From DATFRY01 sp963764695 (GTDB lineage: Bacteria; Myxococcota_A; Polyangia; Haliangiales; Haliangiaceae): DNA of 64,000 nucleotides. The notes under the pieces were generated by a model. It ran no database searches and was not told the origin of the DNA. It saw only the letters and a program-made list of their open reading frames with translations. Of this stretch, positions 51,638-62,336 are shown one piece after another. Position 1 is the stretch's first letter. The number at the start of each line of letters is the position of its first letter. Location: positions 620,001 to 684,000 of the forward strand of contig CAVXTW010000007.1 in the NCBI GenBank assembly GCA_963764695.1, in the 5' to 3' direction. The position numbers were made by a program, and so were the translations under genes.

Positions 51638-53308
51638 TTACTCGGGCGCCTTCTCCTCCACGACGCCGTCCGCCGAGGGCGCCTGGACGCTGAACTGAAT
51701 CGGCGCGGCCAACGTCGTCTTCCCGGGCACGGTGCGGGTCGGGAACGTCCAGCTGCGGGCGCGCTCGATCACGCAGCCGGCCACAGCGGGCATGCCCTCG
51801 GCGCCGGCGCCGGGCTCGGTGGTCGCGCCGGTCACGGCGCCGCGGGCGTCGATCTCGAGCTTCAGCTCGAGCGAGCCGTCGAGGCCCGGCTGGGCCAGCA
51901 GCGCGCGCTCGTAGCAGGACGCCACCGCCTCGCGCCGGGCCCAGAAGAAGTTGAGCAGCACATCCTGGTCGTGCTTGCCGGAGCCCGGCTGGGCCGTGGC
52001 CTTCGTCTCTTGAAGACTGCTGAGAAAGCCGCGCGCCTCGCTGGCGTCGGGACGGCCCGGGATCGCCACGTAGTGCTGGTACAGCGCCACCGCCGCCTCG
52101 TAGTGCGCTCCATCGAGCGACTTGGCGTAGACCGTGTGGGAGAACTGGGCCAGCTTGAGGATGCGATCGGTCACCGCCTGCACGGTGTCGGCGGGGCACC
52201 TGGCGGCGCACGCGGCCAGCTCCTTCTGCGCCTGCATCGCGCGCTGGGCCGCCTCGCCGGGCCGGTTCAGCCGGAACGCGTAGTCGGCCTGGCGATAGCG
52301 GAAGCCGACCAGATCGTCCGGCGGCATGGCACCCTTGTCCGACTTCGCCATGGCGTCGACGACGAGATCGAGCACGTTCGCCGCAGCCTGGTAGTCGCCA
52401 GCGTACTTGTACGCCTCGGACAGCTTGAACATCCACACGTAGCGCCGCTCGGCGTCGGCGCCCGCCGCCTCGGCGACCATGCGCGCGGCGTCGGCCACCT
52501 CGGTGCCGGTGCGGGCCAGGATGAGGACCAGGTCGCGCTCCACCGCCGGGCGGCTGACCGCGTCCTTCCACGTCGCCGCCGCCGTCGTGATCGCCTTGCG
52601 CGCCCGCTCGGCGTCGCCGGTGACGAAGCCGACCCAGGCCAGCACGTACGCGCCCAGGTCGCTCAGCTGGTCCGGCTTCCAGTCGGCGGTCAGCTTGGCG
52701 ACGTCGGCCAGGCGGTGCTGGCGCAGCATCACGTAGGCCTGCCACACGCGCAGCCCGGCCTGCTCCTCCGGCGGCGTGCGAGTGAGGAGCTCGTCGAACG
52801 CGGCGCTCGCCGCGCCGTCGTCGCCCAGCCAGGTCTCGGCGACCGCCAGCATGTGCAGCGTGTCCTTGTCGGTCTTGCCGGCCGATCGCGCGCGCGCCGC
52901 GCGCAGGGCGACACGCGCCTCGTCGCGCAGCGCGCCGGCCTGCGCCGCGTCGGCCTCGGCCGCGCGGTCCGCCTCCTGCCACAGCAAGCTGACCAGGAGC
53001 TTCACGTCGCCGGCCGACGGCCTGGCCCGCGACGCGACAAGCTTGCGCTGCCGCTCCAGGCTCGCGCGCCGGCCGGCCGCCACCTCCGGCATGGCCGGAA
53101 AGCCGAGCGCCTCGGGCACGAAGGCGATGCCCTGGATCTCGATCTGCTTGGCCGAGAAGGTCTGGTCCTCCGGCAACACTTCGGCGCGGGCCGGCCGCGG
53201 GGCCGGTTCATCCGCGCTCTGTGCGCCCCCGCACCCGGACACCAGCGCGGTTGCGGCGACCCAGAAGGCCAATCGCCTCCCTGCGCGCCCTGCAACGCTG
53301 CCTGACAT
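51638..53308 (-). CDS. Lipoprotein with AgmX/PglI-type C-terminal domain, 556 aa
   Basis: The signal peptide ends in TALVSGCGG (lipobox Cys26). The long middle part is Ala-rich and helical with TPR-like patterns (LHMLAVAETWLGDDGAASAAFDELL, LSEAYKYAGDYQAAANVLDLVVDAM). The last 110 residues match the AgmX/PglI C-terminal domain: SCYERALLAQPGLDGSLELKLEIDARGAV and AVAGCVIERARSWTFP, with the two conserved Cys. These proteins are named for adventurous gliding genes in myxobacteria, and their biochemical role is unclear. The ATG at 53308 begins at the signal peptide. It is divergent from the DUF4266 gene. Confidence 0.85.
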   Translation of the reverse strand: MSGSVAGRAGRRLAFWVAATALVSGCGGAQSADEPAPRPARAEVLPEDQTFSAKQIEIQGIAFVPEALGFPAMPEVAAGRRASLERQRKLVASRARPSAGDVKLLVSLLWQEADRAAEADAAQAGALRDEARVALRAARARSAGKTDKDTLHMLAVAETWLGDDGAASAAFDELLTRTPPEEQAGLRVWQAYVMLRQHRLADVAKLTADWKPDQLSDLGAYVLAWVGFVTGDAERARKAITTAAATWKDAVSRPAVERDLVLILARTGTEVADAARMVAEAAGADAERRYVWMFKLSEAYKYAGDYQAAANVLDLVVDAMAKSDKGAMPPDDLVGFRYRQADYAFRLNRPGEAAQRAMQAQKELAACAARCPADTVQAVTDRILKLAQFSHTVYAKSLDGAHYEAAVALYQHYVAIPGRPDASEARGFLSSLQETKATAQPGSGKHDQDVLLNFFWARREAVASCYERALLAQPGLDGSLELKLEIDARGAVTGATTEPGAGAEGMPAVAGCVIERARSWTFPTRTVPGKTTLAAPIQFSVQAPSADGVVEEKAPE

Positions 53309-53412
53309 GGGCCGCTGGAATACCACGCACCGCGCGCAACATCCAAGCGACAACCAGGTGACCGGGTCGTCCGGTTTCGGCCGCGCCGGATCCGCGATAT
53401 ATAGGTGGGCCG

Positions 53413-53631
53413 GTGCGACGCACGTCCATCATCGCGCTGGCCGTCTCCCTCGGTGCGGCCGGTGCAGGCTGCGCCAGGGTCAAGCCGTATCAGCGCGAGC
53501 ACCTGGCCCGACCCAGCATGGTGGCCGATCGCCAGCCGGGCGAGACGCGCTTCGAGCAGCACGCGCGCGGCTCGCGCGAGGGTGCAGACGGCGGCACCGG
53601 CGAGGCCGGCGGGGGCTGCGGGTGCAACTAG
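53413..53631 (+). CDS. DUF4266 small lipoprotein, 72 aa
   Basis: A GTG start gives a short signal peptide ending in GAAGAGCARV (lipobox, Cys20). The mature part has VKPYQREHLARPSM and the terminal Gly-rich GGTGEAGGGCGCN, which is the DUF4266 pattern with Cys pair at the C-terminus. This family is usually encoded next to a DUF3570 outer-membrane protein, as here. Its role is unknown. The terminal Cys pair and Gly-rich tail suggest metal or redox chemistry, which is inference. A GATATATA stretch upstream may be the -10 region. Confidence 0.85.
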   Translation: MRRTSIIALAVSLGAAGAGCARVKPYQREHLARPSMVADRQPGETRFEQHARGSREGADGGTGEAGGGCGCN

Positions 53632-54719
53632 GCCGGATCGTCGCGGGCGCCGCTGCCGCGCTGGCGCTGGCCGCCGGCCCGCGCGCCGCGTCGAGCGACG
53701 GCGAGGTGACGCTGCGCGGCGCCTACTACAAGGAGCGATCGACCCGCGTCACCCAGCCGATGATGGACGCGCGCTTCGACGTGGGCGAGGACGGCGAGCT
53801 GGCCGCGCACGTGCTGCTCGACTCGATCTCGTCGGCGTCGATCGCGGCCGGCGCCGCCGGGCAGTCGTTCAACGAGAACCGCTTCGAGCTGGGCGGCACG
53901 TACATGCACCGGCTCGGCAACCTGCGCGTCGGCGGCGGCACCCGCCTGTCGAGCGAGCCGGACTACGATAGCGGCTTCGTGCACCTGCGCGGCGAGGTGG
54001 AGCTTGCCGATCGCAACACGACGATCGGCCTCAACCTGGCCGGCGGGCGCGACGCGGTGTCCAACGAGGGCTCGCAGATCGAGATGGCCGACGCCGTCAA
54101 GGGCGTGCTCTACACCAGCATGGGCTCGGTGTCGCTGTCGCAGGTGCTGAGCCCGGTGCTGATCGGCCAGGTGACCTACGACCTCATCCACCTGGACGGC
54201 TTCCAGGAGAACCCGTACCGCGCGGTCTCGGCCGGCGGCGGGTTCGAGCCGGAGCGGGTGCCGGAGACGCGCACCCGCCACGCCGCCCAGGCCGCGCTGC
54301 GCGGCCTCGTGCCGCCCACCCGATCGACGTTGATCGGCTCGTACCGCATCTACCGCGACGACTGGGGCATCGTGGGCCACACGCCGGAGATCCGCCTGAT
54401 TCAGGAGGTGATCCCCCAGCTCGATGTCCACCTGCGCTACCGCTATCACCACCAGAGCGGGGCCGACTTCTACAAGCCGATCTATCCCAGCGCCGATCCG
54501 GAGATGGAGCCGTACCTGACCGACGACGTGAAGCTGGACCGGCTCACCACCCAGACCGTCGGCGGCAAGCTGGACGTGGCGCTGTCGCTGCTCGGTCTCA
54601 CCGACGGCATCCTGGCCCGGACCCGGGCCCAGGCCAGCTTCGAGTACATCGATCAGAGCACCTACCATGGCAACGCAGTCGCAGCACAGCTCGCCTTCAG
54701 CGTCCCCTTCGAGTACTGA
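53622..54719 (+). CDS. DUF3570 outer-membrane protein, 365 aa
   Basis: The GTG start at 53622 overlaps the end of the DUF4266 gene by ten bases, so translation is coupled. A signal peptide (IVAGAAAALALAAGPRAAS) is followed by a beta-strand-rich protein ending in VPFEY. Conserved-looking parts are VTLRGAYYKERSTRVTQPMM, YDLIHLDGFQENPYR and TRHAAQAALRGLVPP, matching DUF3570. The protein probably forms a large beta-barrel. In other genomes the DUF4266/DUF3570 pair occurs with ApbE-type flavin transferases and thioredoxin-like proteins, and none is seen here. Confidence 0.85.
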   Translation: MQLGRIVAGAAAALALAAGPRAASSDGEVTLRGAYYKERSTRVTQPMMDARFDVGEDGELAAHVLLDSISSASIAAGAAGQSFNENRFELGGTYMHRLGNLRVGGGTRLSSEPDYDSGFVHLRGEVELADRNTTIGLNLAGGRDAVSNEGSQIEMADAVKGVLYTSMGSVSLSQVLSPVLIGQVTYDLIHLDGFQENPYRAVSAGGGFEPERVPETRTRHAAQAALRGLVPPTRSTLIGSYRIYRDDWGIVGHTPEIRLIQEVIPQLDVHLRYRYHHQSGADFYKPIYPSADPEMEPYLTDDVKLDRLTTQTVGGKLDVALSLLGLTDGILARTRAQASFEYIDQSTYHGNAVAAQLAFSVPFEY

Positions 54720-55365
54720 TCGCGCGCGGCCGTGGCGAGCGACCCTGCGCGCCCCCTGGCTGCTCGCGGCCCTCGCTGCCTGCGCCTGCGGCGATGACGG
54801 AGGTGACGGCGATGGCGCCGACGCCGGCCCCGACGCCAGCGGCGAGGTGTGCGGCCCGGGCGACGCGCCGGCCGACGGCGTCATCGTCGATGTCGGCGGC
54901 GATCCGGAGGCGGGCGCGGTGTTCGGCCAGCTGGGCTCGTCGGCAAACAACGACTGCCCGCCGCCCGAGTCGGGCGGGGCGACCAGCATCACCATCCAGG
55001 GCGCGCAGACCGACCCGGCCGATCCGGTGCCCTTCCTGACCCTGTGCCTGCCGCGACCGCATCTGATCGAGAGCGAGCCGGTCCCGCTGGTCGACGACGC
55101 GATCCTCGACGAGGACACGCGGGTGCAGCTGATCGATCTCCTGGCCGCGCCCGCCGACGGCTGCAGCCTCGACATCGACGGCGACCGCGCGCCCAGCGGT
55201 CAGGTCACCTTCTCCGGCTTCTGCGACGACGGCGTCAACGCGGCCGGCTACGCGCTGTCCTTCGCGGCCACGGTGCCGCTCCTGCGCACCTGCGGCGCGG
55301 ACCCGGCCGAGCCGGTCGACGCCGAGCTGTCCGGCGAGGTCGCGGTGTCGGCCGGCTCGCTCTGA
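54667..55365 (+). CDS. Lipoprotein of unknown function, 232 aa
   Basis: The start at 54667 overlaps the DUF3570 gene by 53 bases and is the only ATG before the signal region. A hydrophilic lead of about 28 residues precedes a short hydrophobic stretch (WLLAALAACACG), a lipobox with Cys about position 39. A Gly/Asp-rich linker follows. The mature domain has four or more Cys and a beta-rich look (GATSITIQGAQTDPADPVPFLTLCLPRP). No family is recognised. It is convergent with the CFI-box protein gene, with only seven bases between stops. Confidence 0.7.
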   Translation: MATQSQHSSPSASPSSTDRARPWRATLRAPWLLAALAACACGDDGGDGDGADAGPDASGEVCGPGDAPADGVIVDVGGDPEAGAVFGQLGSSANNDCPPPESGGATSITIQGAQTDPADPVPFLTLCLPRPHLIESEPVPLVDDAILDEDTRVQLIDLLAAPADGCSLDIDGDRAPSGQVTFSGFCDDGVNAAGYALSFAATVPLLRTCGADPAEPVDAELSGEVAVSAGSL

Positions 55366-55372
55366 AAAGGGA

Positions 55373-56989
55373 TCAGAAGCCGAGGCCGCGGACCTCGGCC
55401 ACCGCCGGGGCCAGCGCCGCGCGCGCCGCGCGCCGCAGCGTCTCCGACGGGGCGATGACCCGCGCCAGCAGCGGCCCGAACGTGTAGTAGCCCTCGACCG
55501 CCAGCTCGCCCGGGACGTGACTGCGCAGCACCACGTCGCGGAACAGGCGCAGCACCGACACCTCGCCGGCCAGCAGACTGCCGTACGCCGCGGTGGCGAC
55601 GAAGCAGGCGTCCACCTCGCCGGCGCGCGGGCGCGGCGTGGTGACGTTGAAGACCTTCACCGGGCCGACGTTGGAGCACTCGTCGAAGGCGCGCACGCCG
55701 ATCGAGTAGCTGGTGCGGGGCAGGAGCTCGTCGACCACCAGCTCCTGCTCCTCGCCGGCGGCGACCACCTTGGCGTCGAACGAGGCGACCGAGCCCTCCT
55801 CGAAGTTGTCGTCGTTGATCTCGCCAGTGGCCAGGTAGCGGACCTCGTAGCCGGCCACCGTGCCCTCGAGCCCGTCGTCGCCGGGGGCCGAGAAGCGGGC
55901 CGAGATCTGGGTGGGCGCGATGTCGGTCACCTCGATGTCGCCGGGACCGTCCGGCAGGTTGCGGTCCTCGGAGCCGAACGCCGACACCCGCACGCGGAAC
56001 ATCTGCTCGCCGTCGACGGTCACCAGCAGGCGCTGCGCGCCCGAGCCGGGCTGATTGGCGGTGATGGTGGCGTCGGGCGGGCGGATCTCGGCGTCGATGC
56101 CGTCCGGGTCGCCGTAGCCGACGTAGTCGAGCGTGGTGGCCTCGCTGCGCCCTTCCTGCAGCGTGAAGTCCACGCGGTACAGCACCGACGGCTGCCCGCG
56201 ATAGGGCTCGCCGTACTCGGACCAGGGCACCTGGGGCGACGGATAGTTGTATGTGTCGTTCTGATCGAACTCGCGCGACACCTCGAGCCAGAGCACGTAG
56301 TCGCCGACCGTCAGATCGGTCGGCACCGGCCAGGTGGCGGCGAACAGCTCGTCGCCGCGCGGCGTCGCCTGCGACACGCTGTCGAACGGGTTGAGCAGCG
56401 CCATGTCCTCGACCGACGGGTGGTCCTTCGACGGGTCGAACGCGATGTCGCTGCGCGGCGGGTACGGGCTGGTCTGGTCCTGGCTCAGCACGCCCTTGTC
56501 GGTGTAGACCGTGCTCGCGCACGAGGTGGCGTCCCACAGCTCCTCGTCCGGCTTGATCGGACGGCAGTAGAAGCGCTCGCGCGACGACAGGGACAGCGCG
56601 TGCGACAGCTGCCGGTCCATGCTGTCCTGGAACAGGACCAGCGGCCAGGTCATGCCGTGGCGGCCGGCCCAGACCGGGAAGGTGGTGGTGCGGCGGCCGT
56701 ATGGCCACAGCGGCCCGCTGTCGAACTCCATGATGCCGGGCCGGTTTCCCAGCCCGTAGCTGCCGGTCGTGCGCGTGATGAACGCGGTGTCGATGTAATT
56801 GCCCTCGCGATCCTCCACCCAGGCCACGATCTGCAGATCCGGCGTCGGCGTCATCTCGAGCTGGACGACGCGGCAGGAAGGCTCCGACTGAGCTGACGCC
56901 TCGGGCAGGTGAAGACCTCCGGGGGCGTCGACCAGCGTGAGCCCGGCGGCGAGGACCAGCCCGGCCGGGCGGAGGGGACCGAAGTGCAT
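55373..56989 (-). CDS. Secreted protein with fibronectin III-like domain and CFI-box C-terminus, 538 aa
   Basis: The signal peptide is LVLAAGLTLVDAPG...SAQS. The N-terminal half has Trp/Tyr-rich parts without a known family. Residues 330-440 (VTDIAPTQISARFSAPGDDGLEGTVAGYEVRYL to RTSYSIGVRAFDECSNVGP) look like a fibronectin type III domain. The last 90 residues contain CFVATAAYGSLLAGEVSVLRLFRD and a helix-rich end, the CFI-box C-terminal signature widespread in Myxococcota and other bacteria, thought to be a sorting or anchoring region. The ATG at 56989 begins the signal peptide, and longer starts are rejected. A surface location is likely. Confidence 0.85.
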   Translation of the reverse strand: MHFGPLRPAGLVLAAGLTLVDAPGGLHLPEASAQSEPSCRVVQLEMTPTPDLQIVAWVEDREGNYIDTAFITRTTGSYGLGNRPGIMEFDSGPLWPYGRRTTTFPVWAGRHGMTWPLVLFQDSMDRQLSHALSLSSRERFYCRPIKPDEELWDATSCASTVYTDKGVLSQDQTSPYPPRSDIAFDPSKDHPSVEDMALLNPFDSVSQATPRGDELFAATWPVPTDLTVGDYVLWLEVSREFDQNDTYNYPSPQVPWSEYGEPYRGQPSVLYRVDFTLQEGRSEATTLDYVGYGDPDGIDAEIRPPDATITANQPGSGAQRLLVTVDGEQMFRVRVSAFGSEDRNLPDGPGDIEVTDIAPTQISARFSAPGDDGLEGTVAGYEVRYLATGEINDDNFEEGSVASFDAKVVAAGEEQELVVDELLPRTSYSIGVRAFDECSNVGPVKVFNVTTPRPRAGEVDACFVATAAYGSLLAGEVSVLRLFRDVVLRSHVPGELAVEGYYTFGPLLARVIAPSETLRRAARAALAPAVAEVRGLGF

Positions 56990-57071
56990 CGGCCCATTAT
57001 GCCCGGAAGGCACCCCCGACGAGGCGTGTCGCACCACACCGGCTGTCAGACCGCGACTCTAGGCTGGTTTC

Positions 57072-57824
57072 GTGGCCCGCCCGCCCAAGAGCTACCTCGT
57101 GCTCGACATCGAGACAGTCCCCGACGAAGGGCTGTGGACGTGCCCCGACTCGCCGCCCGGCTACGGCGCGATGGAGCGACCCTTTCCGCCTACTTACGCT
57201 CATCGGGTCATCGTGATCGGGTGCCTGTGGCTCGATCATCAGTACCGGTTCAAGCGGCTCGGGCTCATCGGCGAGGGCGTGGCCGACCCGGAAGACGAGC
57301 GCAGCATTCTCGAGGACTTCTCGAAGTTCGTGGGCCGGCACCGCCCTGCGCTCGTCACCTACAACGGCCGCACCTTCGACATGCCGGTGCTGGCATTGAG
57401 ATCTCTTCACTGCGGGGTGCCGATGCCCTGGTACTACCGCGATCGAGCGCTGCGCCACCGCTACAGCGAGGCCGGGCACATCGATCTGTGCGACTGGCTG
57501 GCCGACCATGGCGCGGCGCGGTCGAGCTCGCTCGACGCGCTGGCCCGCCTGATCGGGCTGCCCGGCAAGACGGGAGTCGACGGCTCGCAGATCGAGGGCA
57601 TGTTCAAGGCGGGCCTGCTGGCTCGCATCCAGGACTACTGCCTGTCCGACGTGGTGCAGACCGCCCTCTTGTTCCTGCGCTTCCGCCTGCTGCAGGGCGT
57701 GCTCGACCGCGATCGCTACCGTCGCGCGGTCTCGGCGCTGACCGGAGCGCTGTCCGGCGACGCGCGCCTCGCCGGATTGATGCAGGAGATCGACGCGGGC
57801 CGGCTCGTGCCCGCCACCTGCTGA
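57072..57824 (+). CDS. DEDD-family 3'-5' exonuclease (PolB-like exonuclease 2), 250 aa
   Basis: A ribonuclease-H-like exonuclease that removes nucleotides from DNA or RNA 3' ends. The three acidic motifs are visible: YLVLDIETVPDE, LVTYNGRTFDMP and IQDYCLSDVVQTALL. These fit the predicted 3'-5' exonuclease related to PolB. A GTG start is used. Length is normal. The next gene is a DNA glycosylase on the same strand, 20 bases away, so both may belong to a DNA repair unit. Confidence 0.87.
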   Translation: MARPPKSYLVLDIETVPDEGLWTCPDSPPGYGAMERPFPPTYAHRVIVIGCLWLDHQYRFKRLGLIGEGVADPEDERSILEDFSKFVGRHRPALVTYNGRTFDMPVLALRSLHCGVPMPWYYRDRALRHRYSEAGHIDLCDWLADHGAARSSSLDALARLIGLPGKTGVDGSQIEGMFKAGLLARIQDYCLSDVVQTALLFLRFRLLQGVLDRDRYRRAVSALTGALSGDARLAGLMQEIDAGRLVPATC

Positions 57825-57844
57825 AGAGTGGTAAAGCAAGGGGG

Positions 57845-58414
57845 ATGCAGCGCCTGTCGCGCCGGTTCTTCGCCCGCTCGTCGGAGGTCGTGGCGCGCGC
57901 CCTGCTCGGCAAGACGCTGGTGTGCGGCCGGCGCGCCGGGCTGGTGGTGGAGACCGAGGCCTATCTGGGACCGGACGACAAGGCGTCGCACGCCCGCTTC
58001 GGCCCGACCTCGCGCAACGCGGTCATGTTCGGCCCCGGCGGCGTGTCCTACGTCTACCTGATCTACGGCATGTACGACATGTTCAACATCGTCACCGGCC
58101 GCGACGGCGAGGGACAGGCGGTGCTGGTGCGCGCGATCGATCCGGCGCGCGGCATCGACGGCGGCCCGACCGCGGCGCGCGGGCCGGGCAAGCTCTGCCG
58201 CGCGCTCGGCATCACGCGCGCGCGCCACCACGGGATCGATCTGACAGCGTCGGCCGACCTGTTCCTGACCTCCGGCGCGCGGGTGGCGGCGGACCGCGTG
58301 GCGCGCGGCCCGCGGGTCGGCATCGACTACGCAGGCGAGTGGGCGCCGGCGCCGCTTCGCTTCTGGATCAACGGGCACCCGGCGGTGTCGCGGGCGCGCC
58401 CGGCGGCGCACTGA
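57845..58414 (+). CDS. 3-methyladenine DNA glycosylase (AAG/MPG family), 189 aa
   Basis: This enzyme removes alkylated purines from DNA. Sequence hallmarks are LLGKTLVCG, the catalytic ETEAYLGPDDKASHARFG with its conserved Glu, RNAVMFGPGGVSYVYLIYGMY and ARGPGKLCRALGI. It has the typical AAG length near 190. The ATG at 57845 is the best choice because the motifs start soon after it. It is on the same strand as the exonuclease gene and followed nine bases later by the ferredoxin gene. Confidence 0.92.
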   Translation: MQRLSRRFFARSSEVVARALLGKTLVCGRRAGLVVETEAYLGPDDKASHARFGPTSRNAVMFGPGGVSYVYLIYGMYDMFNIVTGRDGEGQAVLVRAIDPARGIDGGPTAARGPGKLCRALGITRARHHGIDLTASADLFLTSGARVAADRVARGPRVGIDYAGEWAPAPLRFWINGHPAVSRARPAAH

Positions 58415-58422
58415 CGGAGACG

Positions 58423-58851
58423 ATGCCGCGCGTCACCTTCCTGCCCGCCGGCGTCACCGTCGAGTGCGAGGACGGAGACAACATCCTGGTCATCGGCCGG
58501 CGCCATCAGGTGCCGATCGAGACCGCGTGCGTGGGCAAGGCCACCTGCGGCCTGTGCCGCGTCCGCGTGGTCAGCGGCGCCGAGTTCCTCAGCCCGTTCA
58601 ACCAGGACGAGGAGAGGCACCTCGGCAACGTCTACTTCCTCACCAAGGTCCGCCTCGCCTGCCAGAGCATCGTCCGTGGCGGCGACGTCACCGTCGAGCT
58701 GGCCCCCCGCCGCCCGCGCGCAAGCCGTGATGGCCGCGTGTTTGAACCGCCAAGACGCCAAGTACGCGGAGACAGCGCCAAGGTCGCCAGCGTTCATCGC
58801 AGCCGCGGGCTGGCAAGTCGGACCAGTCGTCCCATGAACCGACCAAGATGA
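58423..58851 (+). CDS. [2Fe-2S] ferredoxin with a repeat-derived C-terminal tail, 142 aa
   Basis: A plant-type ferredoxin. Cluster ligands are in TACVGKATCGLCRVRV (C-x5-C-x2-C) and in RLACQSIVRGGD, the fourth Cys. It starts with RVTFLPAGVTVECEDGDNIL. The natural end seems to be near VTVELAPRRPRAS at about residue 103. The last 40 or so residues are encoded by the long inverted repeat at 58733-58931 and look unlike ferredoxin. The stop TGA lies in the loop of that repeat. An electron-carrier role in the cytosol is inferred from family. Confidence 0.88.
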   Translation: MPRVTFLPAGVTVECEDGDNILVIGRRHQVPIETACVGKATCGLCRVRVVSGAEFLSPFNQDEERHLGNVYFLTKVRLACQSIVRGGDVTVELAPRRPRASRDGRVFEPPRRQVRGDSAKVASVHRSRGLASRTSRPMNRPR

Positions 58852-58930
58852 GCCAGCCCGCGGATGCGATGAACGCTGGCACTTGGCGCCGTCTCCGCGT
58901 ACTTGGCGCCTTGGCGTTCAAAACACGCGG

Positions 58931-58931
<1 letters not shown>
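58733..58931. repeat. Large inverted repeat, about 80-bp arms with a 37-base loop
   Basis: Arm one, 58733-58814, and arm two, 58852-58931, are near-complete inverted copies with only a few mismatches and short gaps. They contain GCCAAG/CTTGGC and GTACGCGGAGAC blocks. It contributes the C-terminal coding part of the ferredoxin gene and touches the stop codon of the kinase gene on the other side. It may be a non-autonomous mobile palindrome or dispersed repeat, and as RNA it could also act as a bidirectional terminator between these convergent genes. Confidence 0.85.
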
Positions 58932-61087
<2,156 letters not shown>

Positions 61088-61118
61088 CTCTGCCGCCAGG
61101 CTATATTATGGAGGCCAA

Positions 61119-62336
61119 ATGTGGGCGAAAAGACGCTCTGGCGTGTGGCTTCTGGCACTTGCAGGCCTCGCGACACTCGTGCTAGCGCCCGCGGCGCGCG
61201 CCGCGCCGCGCCGGATCGCGGTGTTGAACGCCGCCGGAAACGGTGACGCCGGGGCCATGGCAGCCTCGGAGCTGCGCCGAGCGCTGCTCGGTGAGGTCAA
61301 CCTCTCGCCGCTGGCCGCCGGCGACCTGTCGCGCGCGCTCGAGGCGCCTCTGCCGCCGGAGTCGGAGGTGGACGTGGCGCTGCGCCAGGCCCGGGCCGAG
61401 CTCGAGGTCGCCCATCGCGCCATCATCCAGTTCGAGCAGGCCCTGGCCCGGCGCGCGCTGAGCCGGGCCGAGTCGCTGCTGCTGTCGGCCGAGCCGGACG
61501 AGCGCGTCGTCCAGCTCCTGGCCGAGGTCAACTTCCAGGCCGCGCTTGTCCACCTGCGCGACCAGAACCACGGCCTGGCGGTCGACGCGTTCCGCCAGGT
61601 GCTGCGCCTCTTGCCCGAGCGCGCGCCGCTCGACCCGGCCCGCTATCCGCCCGAGGTCGTGCAGGCCTTCGCCGCGGCCCGGCGGCCGGGCGGCGAGCCC
61701 GGCCTGCTCGAGGTGACCGCCACCTTCGACGGCGTGCCGGTCTACCTGGACGGCGTGCGGGTCGGCGTCACGCCGCTGCGCCGGCGGGTCGCGCCCGGCC
61801 CGCACTATCTGCTGCTCGCCGCGCCGGAGTTCGTGCCGGCCGGGCAGAGGCTGAGCTCGGCCCCGCGCGACCGCGTCTCGCTGGTCGTCGAGCTGGAGCG
61901 GCTCCCGCTGGCGCGGCGCGCGACCGACATGCGACGGCGGCTGGTCGAGGTGCGCGGCGCCCGCCGCGACACCTTGCGGCGAGCCGGGCGCGACGTGGCG
62001 CTGCTGGCCGGCGTCGACGCGGTGCTGGTGATCGGCGACGGCGCCGGCCGCCCGTCGGTGGCGCTGTACGAGCGCAACGCCGATCGACTCAGCCTGTTCC
62101 GCCCGGTCAACCGGGAAGTCGGCAAGCTGTTCGGCCTGCTCCTGCCGGCCGCGCCGCCCGGGCCGATGGATCTCCTGCCGGACGACGAGCGCGACGAGAC
62201 TCCGTGGTACGCCAGACCGTGGGGCCTGGCCACGCTCGGCAGCGGCGCCGCCCTCACCATCCTCGGCGTGCTCATCCTGAGCGGCTCCGAGGTGCAACCG
62301 GACAGAACGGGACAATGGGGCGGCTTCAGCTTCTGA
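61119..62336 (+). CDS. Secreted protein with PEGA-like domain and C-terminal membrane segment, 405 aa
   Basis: The signal peptide is WLLALAGLATLVLAPAARAA. A helical region (residues 45-200) with Ala/Leu/Arg patterns follows. A PEGA-like unit, VTATFDGVPVYLDGVRVGVTPL, begins near residue 205, followed by beta-rich sequence. A hydrophobic segment near the end (LATLGSGAALTILGVLILSG) may be a membrane anchor. No enzyme motif is seen. GGAGG lies before the ATG. It is divergent from the PEGA kinase and may share its promoter region. The next gene overlaps its end by 22 bases. Confidence 0.82.
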   Translation: MWAKRRSGVWLLALAGLATLVLAPAARAAPRRIAVLNAAGNGDAGAMAASELRRALLGEVNLSPLAAGDLSRALEAPLPPESEVDVALRQARAELEVAHRAIIQFEQALARRALSRAESLLLSAEPDERVVQLLAEVNFQAALVHLRDQNHGLAVDAFRQVLRLLPERAPLDPARYPPEVVQAFAAARRPGGEPGLLEVTATFDGVPVYLDGVRVGVTPLRRRVAPGPHYLLLAAPEFVPAGQRLSSAPRDRVSLVVELERLPLARRATDMRRRLVEVRGARRDTLRRAGRDVALLAGVDAVLVIGDGAGRPSVALYERNADRLSLFRPVNREVGKLFGLLLPAAPPGPMDLLPDDERDETPWYARPWGLATLGSGAALTILGVLILSGSEVQPDRTGQWGGFSF

